Assembly (NCBI GenBank): GCA_035627615.1
Contig: DASPLL010000017.1
Coordinates: forward strand, 186,001-250,000
Source: BRH-c25 sp035627615
GTDB taxonomy: Bacteria > Bacillota > Clostridia > Lutisporales > Lutisporaceae
Length of the DNA stretch: 64,000 bases
Reading direction: 5' to 3'
A program made the translations under genes and the position numbers. Below, piece by piece: positions 41,583-50,377 of the stretch. Within the stretch, counting starts at the first letter, position 1; each line of letters opens with the position of its first letter. The notes below the pieces were generated by a model. It had not been told where the DNA came from and did not search any database. It saw nothing but the letters and a program-made list of their open reading frames with translations.

Positions 41583-42386
41583 CTATTTCTTCTTGTTCAA
41601 TCCAAACAGCCTTGCCATTTTTGTGAAAAAGCCGTCATCGGACTCCAGATTCATGAACGGAACATCTTCCCCCATTATCCTTCTTACAATATTCTTATAA
41701 GCTTGTCCAGCCAGGGACTGTTCTACAGAAACTGCAGGCTCCCCTTTGTTTGTGGAGACAACAATGAAATCATCATCAGGAACCACTCCCAAAAGATCTA
41801 TGGCAAGAATATCGATCATATCATCTATATTCATCATATCCCCGCGTTTGACCATATCCATCTTTATCCTGTTTATTATGAGCATTGGATTCCTTAATCC
41901 ACTCGCTTCTAAAAGCCCTATGATCCTATCTGCATCTCTGACAGCTGATACTTCAGGAGTAGTGACTACGATAGCCCTGTTTGCACCGGCTATTGCATTC
42001 TTAAAGCCCTGTTCTATGCCTGCAGGGCAGTCCAGTATAACATACTCGAACTCTTCTGACAGGTCTGCTGTAAGCTTCTGCATCTGTTCGGGGTTAACCG
42101 CATTTTTGTCCTTAGTCTGTGCTGCAGGGAGCAAATAAAGGTTGGGATACCTTTTATCCTTTATAAGCGCTTGCCGCAGTCTGCAGACACCTTCAACCAC
42201 ATCTACAAGATCATATACGATTCTATTCTCCAGACCCATTACGACATCCAGGTTCCTGAGTCCGATATCCGCATCAACCAATACTACGCTTTTGCCTTTA
42301 AGTGCCAAACCGGTACCTATATTAGCCGTAGTGGTTGTTTTTCCAACTCCACCCTTTCCTGATGTAACAACAATTACTTCACCCAT
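41583..42386 (-). CDS. minD: MinD, septum-site-determining ATPase
   Basis: A 267-residue deviant-Walker ATPase. KGGVGKTT, VDADIGLRNLDVV, LDCPAGIEQG and TTPEVSAVRDADR are visible. The last residues (KMARLFGLNKKK) form the membrane-targeting amphipathic helix. ATG 42386 is 7-8 bases after GGAGG. Middle gene of minC-minD-minE. Confidence 0.97.
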   Translation of the reverse strand: MGEVIVVTSGKGGVGKTTTTANIGTGLALKGKSVVLVDADIGLRNLDVVMGLENRIVYDLVDVVEGVCRLRQALIKDKRYPNLYLLPAAQTKDKNAVNPEQMQKLTADLSEEFEYVILDCPAGIEQGFKNAIAGANRAIVVTTPEVSAVRDADRIIGLLEASGLRNPMLIINRIKMDMVKRGDMMNIDDMIDILAIDLLGVVPDDDFIVVSTNKGEPAVSVEQSLAGQAYKNIVRRIMGEDVPFMNLESDDGFFTKMARLFGLNKKK

Positions 42387-42436
42387 TATACTACCTCCAT
42401 TATTTATTAACTGGGTACTCATATACTCCGCAATAA

Positions 42437-43102
42437 TCATCTATTTCTTAAATACGGCTCGACAACTATCATCCCTTGCTTCACCAATGCAATCTCAGGA
42501 TTATTAAACTTGCTGCCCTTTCCATCAGGAGATCTGGTTATTATGTCTCCGATCCTAAGCTGTGTAGGCTGCATTTTAAACGCAACGATAAACGTACCAT
42601 AATCACCACTGACTCCTGCCTGTACAATTCCTCTCAAGGCGCCCATAATAATAACCGATCCTGCTGCTCTTATGTGTGCTCCGGGATTTACATCACCAAC
42701 TACCACAACATCACCTTTATACTGGATCAATTGTCCTGACCTGATTGTTGCCCTGATTATCAGGGCTTCTCCTTTATGTACATCTTCAAAAGGAAGCTTC
42801 TCCAGTATTTCAGTTTTCTTTGACTCAAGGCCTTCGGATTTTATGTCGTAGTATTTATCACCATAGCTCCCTGCAACTGTCATGCCATATTCCTGCTCAA
42901 TGACTTCCTTAAGCTCATCGAACTCTTCCTGAGTCAAATTCTTCCCTTTGAAATTCATGATCTTCGCGCCTTCGAAAAACCGTTTGGAAGGCTTGATCTT
43001 CTTGTCCAGGTTGGACTTTATCGTATCCAGATCCATGTCTTCCTTTAATATTATGTACAGACCTTCCTTTGTTCCTTTGAAAATAACTGCGTTTTCAGCC
43101 AT
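42437..43102 (-). CDS. minC: MinC, septum inhibitor
   Basis: A 221-residue inhibitor of FtsZ polymerisation. N-terminal FtsZ-binding domain (1-100) and C-terminal beta-helix (about 110-215) with GDVNPGAHIRAAGSVIIMGALRGIVQAG, which binds MinD. AGGGGG stands before ATG 43102. First gene of the min operon; about 150 bases and a terminator separate it from the PBP2 gene. Confidence 0.95.
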   Translation of the reverse strand: MAENAVIFKGTKEGLYIILKEDMDLDTIKSNLDKKIKPSKRFFEGAKIMNFKGKNLTQEEFDELKEVIEQEYGMTVAGSYGDKYYDIKSEGLESKKTEILEKLPFEDVHKGEALIIRATIRSGQLIQYKGDVVVVGDVNPGAHIRAAGSVIIMGALRGIVQAGVSGDYGTFIVAFKMQPTQLRIGDIITRSPDGKGSKFNNPEIALVKQGMIVVEPYLRNR

Positions 43103-43212
43103 GACAGTACCCCCTGAAGCTTTTGTTTGATTAGTGTATATGAGCTCTGTATATATAGATAGCTTATAATAAAATTCTTCATAATTACCATAAATCCTTC
43201 TTTTTCGGGAAA

Positions 43213-43246
43213 AAAAGTACGCTGGCCAACAGCCAGACGTACTTTT
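43213..43246 (-). terminator. Terminator after the PBP2 gene
   Basis: Minus-strand stem AAAAGTACG-T-CTGGC / GCCAG-CGTACTTTT with one bulge, followed by TT. Separates mreBCD-mrdA from the min operon. Confidence 0.9.
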
Positions 43247-43248
43247 AC

Positions 43249-45687
43249 TTACGGAACCATTTCATTGTCTGCAAATAATTTATCCATAGGCGCTTCAGGC
43301 GCCAGATACCCTTCGATTATTGCCCTGGCCACCGGTGCCGGATAGTTTCCGTGGCCTCCCTGAAATATGAGAACTCCAACAGCGATTTCCGGTTTCTCAT
43401 AGGGTGCAAAGGCTACGAACCAGGCATGGTTGTCATAATCGCCTCCTGCTTCGGCAGTACCCGTCTTGCCGGAAATTACTGCCTTGCTGCCGATAAAAGG
43501 GATTCTCGCTGTTCCGCCTACTTCATTGGTAACGGCGTACATCCCTTTCTTTATTGCCTCAATGTTAGCGGGCGCAATCTCAATATTTTCCGCCACTTCC
43601 GGCTGCTTGGAGAGCTTCACGGTACCATCATAGCCTATTACCTTGTCTACAAGGTACGGCTTGTATCTGGTGCCTCCGTTCAATATAGCTGCAAGAGCCC
43701 CGGTAAGCTGGATTGGAGTGACGTCGTTCATACCCTGCCCTATGGTTGCATTCAGTACATCCCCCGGTTGGTATTTGCTCCCGCTGATATAATACCATAC
43801 TTTATTTATGGATTTACTGTCCTTAATCCCCAACTCCTTAAGTCTTTTTGTTACCTGGTTTATACCTGGATTGTCATCAATATATCCATTTATTTCATCA
43901 CGGATGCCTTGATCCTTAACTTTTAGGCTGCTTACAAGATAATTATCCAGATATCTCCTAAACTCTTCCTTTTTATAGGTTGGTCCTTCTACACTGCCTT
44001 CGTGCTCGGCAGGCAGCTCGATACCGGTTTTTTTCCCGAAGCCGAACTTCATTGCGTATTTTTCAAAGGTCGCTCCGCCCATCCTCCTGCCTACCTCAAA
44101 GAAGAAGTAATTGCAGGAGTTCTTTATAGCCAGCACAACATTCTGTGCTCCATGAGACTGGCGAATGGACTTCCATATTGAACAGGATGGTGATATTCCT
44201 GGTATAGCAGTATATGGACCTTTATCATATATAGTCTCTGTCGGAGTAATTACCTTGCTTTCCAACCCGGCAACAGCGCTTACCATCTTCATGGTCGAGC
44301 CTGGCGCAAGCGTTGATGAAATTGCATTATTTATAAGCGGTTTTGGTGCATATATATCCTTACTTATGGGCTGAAGTGATTTCCAATCCTTACTGCTGAT
44401 TCCAGCTGCAAAGAGATTGGGATCAAATTTCGGCTCACTTGCAAGAGCCAATACCTTACCGGTATTAACATCAATTGCTACTGCAGCCCCTGAGGTTGCA
44501 TTGGGATATGGCCTATCCTTCCCCTGGCCGCTTCTTATTTCCTCCATTGTTTTTGCTAAAGCATCCTCCGCAATTTTCTGAAGCTTTGCATCAATGGTCA
44601 GGAAAACGGTATCACCGGGCAGAGGGTCAACCTCGTTTATCGTATTTATCAACGTTCCATTTACATCTACTTCGATCTGCCTTGAACCATCCGTACCTTT
44701 AAGATATTTCTCCATGGAGCTCTCTATACCTGACTTTCCAATCAGATCCTGCTGGGTATACCCCTCCTTTGAAAGCTCCTCAAGCTCACTTCCTATCTTG
44801 CTCATGTAACCAATTATATGACTTGCAAAATCACCATTTGCATAGGATCTTATAGGCTTTTGGATGATTTCCACACCAGGAAGAAAAATCTTACTCTCTT
44901 CAATCTTTGCTCTTGTTTCCTTCTTTATATTTGTGGCTATTTCTACCGGTTCATAAGCCTTATATCTGTTCTGTCCTACAAGATACTTAACCGCCAATAT
45001 TTTTTTAGCTTTTTCATCGTCGTATACATCCCTGGGTATCACATACTTGGTACACAGTGCGTCAAATACCTCCGTCGCAGTTTGCTCAGGTTTAAAACCA
45101 TTGCTTTGCTTCCATTTCGCCTCAGACTTACGGTAATCAAATTCAAACTCTGTAATGTCAAAAGGAAGTTCAACATTATTATCCTTCAATGATTCATACG
45201 CTTCCAGATCATTGGTATCCGAAGGAATGCCATAATCCAGCCTTAGTTTTATAAACGCTTCCCTGGCTGTCGCATTCTCAGGTATGCCATATTTGATCTT
45301 CCAGTTGCGCTCATCCTCCTGGTAAGAAAACCTGATAGGATTTATGAGTATCGGTATTTCATCCTTATAGGTGTCACCATTCTGCTCAATTATGTTTATC
45401 GTAGAAAGCGCGATATCGTTCAGAGTATCCCTTGGTACATCCGTTTTCATTATATTCACGGAATAGCTCTGCTTGTTTCCTGCTATAAGGCGTCCGAATT
45501 TATCGACAATGGGACCCCGAGGCGCAGTAACTGAAATATTCCTTGTCCTCAGAGTTTCGGACTTTTTCCAGTAATACTCACCCTTTACTATCTGAAGGTC
45601 CGCCATCCTGAATGCTATAACCAAAAAAATCAAGACTGTTATCGCTCTGACAATATCAAGTCTATCTTTAAAATATTTCTTAAACAT
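43249..45687 (-). CDS. mrdA: Penicillin-binding protein 2 (cell elongation transpeptidase)
   Basis: A class B PBP of 812 residues, clearly longer than the usual 600-700. N-terminal membrane span (about 14-32), PBP dimerisation domain, transpeptidase with STMK, SCN (in KNSCNYFF) and KTG (in SGKTGTAEAG). The extra length comes from a region at about 110-250 with two similar modules (GIPENATAREAFIKL...YGIP and GFKPEQTATEVFDAL...YVIP) and an insert at about 585-640. It cross-links side-wall peptidoglycan with MreBCD, encoded just upstream. Confidence 0.93.
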   Translation of the reverse strand: MFKKYFKDRLDIVRAITVLIFLVIAFRMADLQIVKGEYYWKKSETLRTRNISVTAPRGPIVDKFGRLIAGNKQSYSVNIMKTDVPRDTLNDIALSTINIIEQNGDTYKDEIPILINPIRFSYQEDERNWKIKYGIPENATAREAFIKLRLDYGIPSDTNDLEAYESLKDNNVELPFDITEFEFDYRKSEAKWKQSNGFKPEQTATEVFDALCTKYVIPRDVYDDEKAKKILAVKYLVGQNRYKAYEPVEIATNIKKETRAKIEESKIFLPGVEIIQKPIRSYANGDFASHIIGYMSKIGSELEELSKEGYTQQDLIGKSGIESSMEKYLKGTDGSRQIEVDVNGTLINTINEVDPLPGDTVFLTIDAKLQKIAEDALAKTMEEIRSGQGKDRPYPNATSGAAVAIDVNTGKVLALASEPKFDPNLFAAGISSKDWKSLQPISKDIYAPKPLINNAISSTLAPGSTMKMVSAVAGLESKVITPTETIYDKGPYTAIPGISPSCSIWKSIRQSHGAQNVVLAIKNSCNYFFFEVGRRMGGATFEKYAMKFGFGKKTGIELPAEHEGSVEGPTYKKEEFRRYLDNYLVSSLKVKDQGIRDEINGYIDDNPGINQVTKRLKELGIKDSKSINKVWYYISGSKYQPGDVLNATIGQGMNDVTPIQLTGALAAILNGGTRYKPYLVDKVIGYDGTVKLSKQPEVAENIEIAPANIEAIKKGMYAVTNEVGGTARIPFIGSKAVISGKTGTAEAGGDYDNHAWFVAFAPYEKPEIAVGVLIFQGGHGNYPAPVARAIIEGYLAPEAPMDKLFADNEMVP

Positions 45688-45703
45688 ATAATCACCTGTT
45701 TTA

Positions 45704-46216
45704 TCAATATATCCTTCTGTTCATAAAAGGGGCTTCATCCAGCTTATAAATATATCTGTATACAATTGAACCGATTACTGCATTGTAGATAGATTGAGGC
45801 AGTATTATGTTCAACAGCATATGCACATATGAAATTCCCATGCTTGGAAAATTATTCGAAAAATAAGAGAGCAGTAAAAAGCCATGCTGAAAAATAATAA
45901 CCGCGAGCAAATTGAAAATAAATGAAGGTATGAAGCTGTCCTTGAATACGTTTTCATGAGCCTGTCCTATTATATATCCCGTTACCATATATGAAAGTGC
46001 ATTAATACCAATAGTTCTCCCATACAGCATATCAATAAGCAAGCCTATTCCAAGACCGGTAAAAGCGCCATAGGCACTCCCCCGGATAATTGCATATGCC
46101 ACGATTATCATTATTGAAAAGTCCGGCTTTATTCCATATATACGCGTGTATTGAAACAGTGTTGATTCCAATATGACATTAACTACAGCCAGCGCACAAA
46201 TAACCACTATTCTCAC
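45704..46216 (-). CDS. mreD: MreD, rod-shape membrane protein
   Basis: A 170-residue hydrophobic protein with about five membrane segments and the family hints LFQYTRIYGIKPDFSIMIIVAYAIIRGSAYGAFTGLGIGLLIDM. GTG start after AGAGGGG. Between mreC and the PBP2 gene, which fixes the identity. Confidence 0.92.
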   Translation of the reverse strand: MRIVVICALAVVNVILESTLFQYTRIYGIKPDFSIMIIVAYAIIRGSAYGAFTGLGIGLLIDMLYGRTIGINALSYMVTGYIIGQAHENVFKDSFIPSFIFNLLAVIIFQHGFLLLSYFSNNFPSMGISYVHMLLNIILPQSIYNAVIGSIVYRYIYKLDEAPFMNRRIY

Positions 46217-46244
46217 AAGTTTTACCCCTCTATAACCAATTTAC

Positions 46245-47054
46245 TCACTCTTTTGGCTTAACAACAAAGACTTCCTCAAGTCTCTTAAAATCAACAGAAG
46301 GCTCTATGACAACCATTTTCTGCAGCTTTCTCTCCTGCTTTTCCACGCTCTTTACCTTGCCAATATACAAGCCCTTCGGCAGAGTACTGTACTCTGAGGT
46401 TATTATATCGTCGCCCTTGACTATGTCAGCCTCAAGCTCCATTATTGCAATGACGTCAGAGTCCGAATCACCGGATACAATACCCATATCCCTTGTTCTG
46501 TTTACTATTATACTTACAGAGCTTCTCTCATCGATTATTGCCATGATCTTTGAATAACTGGTCCCCACTTCGATTACCTTGCCTACCAGATAGCCATGGC
46601 TTACAATTACAGCATCATTGACTGCAATACCGTCCTTGGATCCTTTATTGATAGTATAGACATCATACCAATTTCCCGGATCCCTTCCGGTCACGCTTGC
46701 TCCGATATAATCAAACTGGGAATTTGCACCTTTGAATTCCAGAAGGCCGCGCAGCCTGCTGTTTTCCAACGCCATCTGTATAAGCTGCCTGTTCTGTTCT
46801 TTAAGCTGCTCTATCTCCGCTGTAAGCGCTTCATTTTCAGCCTTGAGGTTTCTCAATTCATATAAGCTTCTAAATGTATTCTTAAAAAACTCCCCCGAGG
46901 AGTAAAACACCCTCTGTACCGGAGTTATGATCCTCCCAAACAAGCCTTCTACAAAGGTAGGTCTTGTCCTACCTTGAGAAGTAAAAGTAATCAATACAAT
47001 TAAAAGTATTGATATTATTATTACAGAAATAAAAAGTTTATTTCTAATCTTCAT
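46245..47054 (-). CDS. mreC: MreC, rod-shape scaffold protein
   Basis: A 269-residue protein with one N-terminal membrane span (about 9-26), a coiled coil (about 65-100, LRNLKAENEALTAEIEQL) and the paired beta domains (GRDPGNWYDVYTINKGSKDGI, LVGKVIEVG, GDDIITSEYSTLPKG). It organises PBP2 on the outer face of the membrane. Confidence 0.96.
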   Translation of the reverse strand: MKIRNKLFISVIIISILLIVLITFTSQGRTRPTFVEGLFGRIITPVQRVFYSSGEFFKNTFRSLYELRNLKAENEALTAEIEQLKEQNRQLIQMALENSRLRGLLEFKGANSQFDYIGASVTGRDPGNWYDVYTINKGSKDGIAVNDAVIVSHGYLVGKVIEVGTSYSKIMAIIDERSSVSIIVNRTRDMGIVSGDSDSDVIAIMELEADIVKGDDIITSEYSTLPKGLYIGKVKSVEKQERKLQKMVVIEPSVDFKRLEEVFVVKPKE

Positions 47055-47077
47055 ATTCGTATAACCTCACAAAATAC

Positions 47078-48106
47078 TTACCGTCTATGTCTTATTGAAT
47101 AAGACTTGCTTATCTCGTCATATTGCTCCAAAGCTTTGCCTGTTCCCATTACTACACAATCCAGAGGATTCTCTGCCACCTGTACAGGCATACCGGTTTC
47201 CTGTTTGACCAGGGTATCCAGCCCGTGAAGAAGAGCGCCGCCTCCTGACAGCATTATTCCTCTGTCCATTATATCTGCTGCCAGCTCCGGGGGTGTTTTC
47301 TCCAGGGTGCTCTTAATACCGTCCAGTATGGTAGCTACAGGCTCCTTTAAAGCTTCAAGCACTTCCTCGGAAGACACATTTATAGTTTTGGGCAGACCTG
47401 TTACCAGGTCTCTTCCTTTGATATCCAGTGAACCTTCAACTGCATGAGAATATGCTGAGCCTATGGATATTTTTATTTCCTCGCCGGTGCGTTCACCAAT
47501 TGCCAGATTATACATCCTCTTGATATAGTGCACTATGGCCTCATCCTGCTTATCACCTGCAGCTCTGATTGATTTACTTGTCACTATACCGCCCAGTGAA
47601 ATTACTGCAATTTCAGTTGTACCTCCACCCATGTTGACTATCATGCTGCCGGTAGGCTCCCCTACGGGAAGTCCGGCTCCTATGGCAGCTGCCATAGGCT
47701 CTTCAATAAGCCGTGCATTACGTGCACCTGCCTGCATTGCAGCTTCTTCTACAGCCCTTCTCTCTACCTCGGTGATACCGGAGGGCACACTTACCAGTAC
47801 TCTGGGCTTACCAACAGGTGAACCTGCATAAGCTTTTCCAATGAAGTACTTGATCATCCTGTGAGTTACGTTAAAGTCAGCTATCACACCATCCCTCATC
47901 GGCCTTATGGCAACAATGTTTCCCGGTGTTCTCCCTATCATCTTCTTCGCTTCATCACCTACAGCCATGACAGTATTATCATCCAGCTTCATTGCAACAA
48001 CAGAGGGCTCCCTTACAACGATCCCCTTCCCCCTTACATATACCAGGGTATTGGCAGTACCCAAATCTATACCTATATCCTTAGATAAAAAATTAAACAA
48101 ACCCAT
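47078..48106 (-). CDS. mreB: MreB, actin-like cell-shape protein
   Basis: A 342-residue actin homologue. ATP-binding motifs DIGIDLGTANTLVYV, NMGGGTTEIAVIS and SGGGALLHGLD are present. ATG 48106 follows AAGGAGG with a long spacer; the longer open frame to 48166 adds residues foreign to the family. First of mreB-mreC-mreD-mrdA. Confidence 0.96.
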   Translation of the reverse strand: MGLFNFLSKDIGIDLGTANTLVYVRGKGIVVREPSVVAMKLDDNTVMAVGDEAKKMIGRTPGNIVAIRPMRDGVIADFNVTHRMIKYFIGKAYAGSPVGKPRVLVSVPSGITEVERRAVEEAAMQAGARNARLIEEPMAAAIGAGLPVGEPTGSMIVNMGGGTTEIAVISLGGIVTSKSIRAAGDKQDEAIVHYIKRMYNLAIGERTGEEIKISIGSAYSHAVEGSLDIKGRDLVTGLPKTINVSSEEVLEALKEPVATILDGIKSTLEKTPPELAADIMDRGIMLSGGGALLHGLDTLVKQETGMPVQVAENPLDCVVMGTGKALEQYDEISKSYSIRHRR

Positions 48107-48279
48107 TATGAAAATGTCCTCCTTAACAAATAAATGCACAAAATGCATAATCATTTCTATAATCAAAAATAAGAATAATCCATATAAACCTTATTATATG
48201 TTTTACATGTACAATGCAAGTTATTCACAACTACGGATACATTTGCATTATTTTGTCAATTTATAAATACCGGCAAACT

Positions 48280-48975
48280 CTAGAACAGCCCCTTTTCCTT
48301 CATGCTGATATATTTGCCGTCACCGATGATTATGTGATCAACAAGCTCAATACCTATAAGCTTCCCAGCCTCATTGATCCTTGAAGTTATCGCTGCATCC
48401 TCATTGCTTGGAGTCGGATCACCACTGGGATGATTATGTACCATAATTATACTGGCGCTTGACTTCCTTATTGCTGGGTTAAAAACCTCTCTGGGATGCA
48501 CTATCGAAGCATTTAAGCTGCCTACTGATATTTCCTCCACTGAGATCAGGTTGCATTTTATATTCAGAAGCACCAGCTTCATGTGTTCCTTTTTCAGGTA
48601 TCTCATATCCTCCATAAGCAAATCCGCTACGTCCTGGGGGCATTTGACAGGCTTGTCCACACCAAGCTCAAAAGCAGCCAGGCGCCTGCCAAGTTCTATA
48701 GCCGCCTTGATCTGCGCTGCCTTGGCCTGCCCGATCCCATTTATACAGCTCAACTGCTTCACATCACTGTCAACCAGGTATCTCAGACCTTGCTCCTGTA
48801 TCAATATCCTGTGGGCCAATGATATTGCGCTTTCATTCCTTGAGCCTGTACGAAGCAGTATTGCTAAAAGCTCTGCATTGGAGAGTACACCTGCTCCATG
48901 TCTGGTAAGCCGTTCCCTGGGTCTTTCCGATTCGGGAAGCTCTTTAATTGTCGCATGCCCTTCCTGTGCCTTCAT
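48280..48975 (-). CDS. radC: RadC/JAB-domain protein
   Basis: A 231-residue protein. Helix-hairpin-helix part (RLTRHGAGVLSNAELLAILLRTG, CINGIGQAKAAQIKAAIELG) and a JAB metal motif VHNHPSGDPTPSNED. Named for DNA repair, though its real role is not settled. It lies between maf and mreB, as in many Firmicutes. Confidence 0.95.
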   Translation of the reverse strand: MKAQEGHATIKELPESERPRERLTRHGAGVLSNAELLAILLRTGSRNESAISLAHRILIQEQGLRYLVDSDVKQLSCINGIGQAKAAQIKAAIELGRRLAAFELGVDKPVKCPQDVADLLMEDMRYLKKEHMKLVLLNIKCNLISVEEISVGSLNASIVHPREVFNPAIRKSSASIIMVHNHPSGDPTPSNEDAAITSRINEAGKLIGIELVDHIIIGDGKYISMKEKGLF

Positions 48976-48996
48976 ACTGTATAACCTCCGGCTTTT

Positions 48997-49566
48997 TCAT
49001 ATGAGCTTCACTCCGAAGTGCTCCAGCATCCTTCCGAGACGGAATAACGGAAGCCCAACAACATTAAAGTAATCGCCTTCTATTCTTTCTACAAATAATG
49101 AACCCATGCCCTGTATTGCATAAGCTCCTGCTTTGTCCATAGGTTCACCGGTTTTAATATATGCTTGTATTTCCACTTTGCTTAGTTCCTTCATCTTCAC
49201 AGCAGTACTTTCATGCTCTGTCAGGCTTTCTCCTGTCGCAGTATCAATGATGCTCAGACCTGATATTACAAGATGCTCCTTCCCGCTCAGCCTTCTAAGC
49301 ATGTTGAAAGCATCCTCCTCATCTTCCGGCTTCCCCATAATTCCATCAAGACAAACAACTGTATCTGATCCTATTACCAAAGCCTCAGTCTGCACTCTTA
49401 AAGCCACATCCTTTGCCTTCATGAAGGCAAAATGTTCAACCAGCTCTGCTGGTTGAAGGTCAATCATCTGTTCCTCGAATTTAGACGGTATTATTTCAAA
49501 ATCAACTCCGACCTGAGACAGTAATTCTTTCCGCCTAGGTGAATTTGAAGCCAGTATTATTTTCAT
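48997..49566 (-). CDS. maf: Maf-family nucleotide pyrophosphatase
   Basis: A 189-residue house-cleaning dTTP/UTP pyrophosphatase type. ASNSPRRKELLSQVG, the catalytic Asp in GSDTVVCLDG and KPEDEEDAFNML are visible. ATG 49566 is preferred because the family begins there and AGGGGAGG precedes it. Upstream of radC-mreB. Confidence 0.95.
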   Translation of the reverse strand: MKIILASNSPRRKELLSQVGVDFEIIPSKFEEQMIDLQPAELVEHFAFMKAKDVALRVQTEALVIGSDTVVCLDGIMGKPEDEEDAFNMLRRLSGKEHLVISGLSIIDTATGESLTEHESTAVKMKELSKVEIQAYIKTGEPMDKAGAYAIQGMGSLFVERIEGDYFNVVGLPLFRLGRMLEHFGVKLI

Positions 49567-49599
49567 AATCCTCCCCTGCTTCAGCCATGCAGCCAATTG

Positions 49600-49854
49600 C
49601 TACAGTCTGCGGTACAAATATAATGCAAGTCCAATACCCAGTATACTGAACAGATTTATGTTGAAGAGAAAGCCAAAGGTTAGCTTAAGTACATGAAAAT
49701 CCCACTCATGTGTGGAAACACCCAGGTTATAACCATATTTCAGGATCGGTATATATTTACTCAGCAGTTCACCCAAAAAACCCCCTACCACCAAGCCGCA
49801 TATAACCATCAAGAGCATTATCCATCCGCCTTTGTCGGTTCCTCTTTTCAACAT
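49600..49854 (-). CDS. DUF4321 small membrane protein
   Basis: An 84-residue protein with two membrane segments (about 13-32 and 58-80) and the family-like text GGWIMLLMVICGLVVGGFLGELL and LGIGLALYLYRRL. DUF4321 is usually found next to maf, as here. ATG 49854 is 6 bases after AAAGGGG. Function unknown. Confidence 0.85.
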   Translation of the reverse strand: MLKRGTDKGGWIMLLMVICGLVVGGFLGELLSKYIPILKYGYNLGVSTHEWDFHVLKLTFGFLFNINLFSILGIGLALYLYRRL

Positions 49855-49944
49855 ATTCATCCCCTTTATTATATACATTTTTGAAGTTCTGTAAACTAGT
49901 GCAAGTACTATTTAATAGCACAAAAAGGCTTCACGCTTTGCCTG

Positions 49945-50050
49945 TGTCATTCCGAGTGTGCGAGGAATCTTATGCTTGAAAGCATGACCCAGTCAAATGC
50001 TCATAGGTATTCCTTAAAGGCAAAGACTCTTCACTGCGTTCAGAATGACA
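49945..50050. repeat. Palindromic TGTCATTCCGAG-type intergenic repeat G
   Basis: TGTCATTCCGAGTGTGCGAGGAATCTT on the left is an imperfect inverse of AAGACTCTTCACTGCGTTCAGAATGACA on the right. The type TGTCATTCTGAGCGAAGCGAAGAATCT is known from many bacteria. The centre has GGTATTCCTTA, shared with repeats B and C. Confidence 0.8.
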
Positions 50051-50331
50051 GTTGCAGTAATTATTCACTACTTAGTAGTTACTACACTAGTTAATAAATC
50101 AGTGATTCAAATATTCCTTCAAGCTCTAGTGTAACATTTTCAATATCACACTTCAACTTTTTTGGTCTTCATTTGACATCCAATAATCGACATTTCATAT
50201 ACTTCAGGTTTCAGTCATCCATTAACCGGTAATATATGTTCATATTTCAATACAATGTATTCCCGAGCCGTATATCGGCAAAGAAATCGTAACGTCAAAA
50301 TCACAGAAGATCATGTCTGGCTTGCAGCTAA
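50051..50331. other. Intergenic region after repeat G
   Basis: About 280 bases of AT-rich sequence between the DUF4321 promoter side and the rnf terminator. No gene, promoter of consensus quality or structured element was found. Confidence 0.5.
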
Positions 50332-50367
50332 AAACGAGGACTAACGTTTTTTCGTTAACCCTCGTTT
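50332..50367 (-). terminator. Terminator of the rnf operon
   Basis: Minus-strand AAACGAGGGTTAACG pairs with CGTTAGTCCTCGTTT around AAAAAA with two mismatches, then TT. It directly follows rnfB. Confidence 0.82.
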
Positions 50368-50377
50368 ATTTCAGAAG

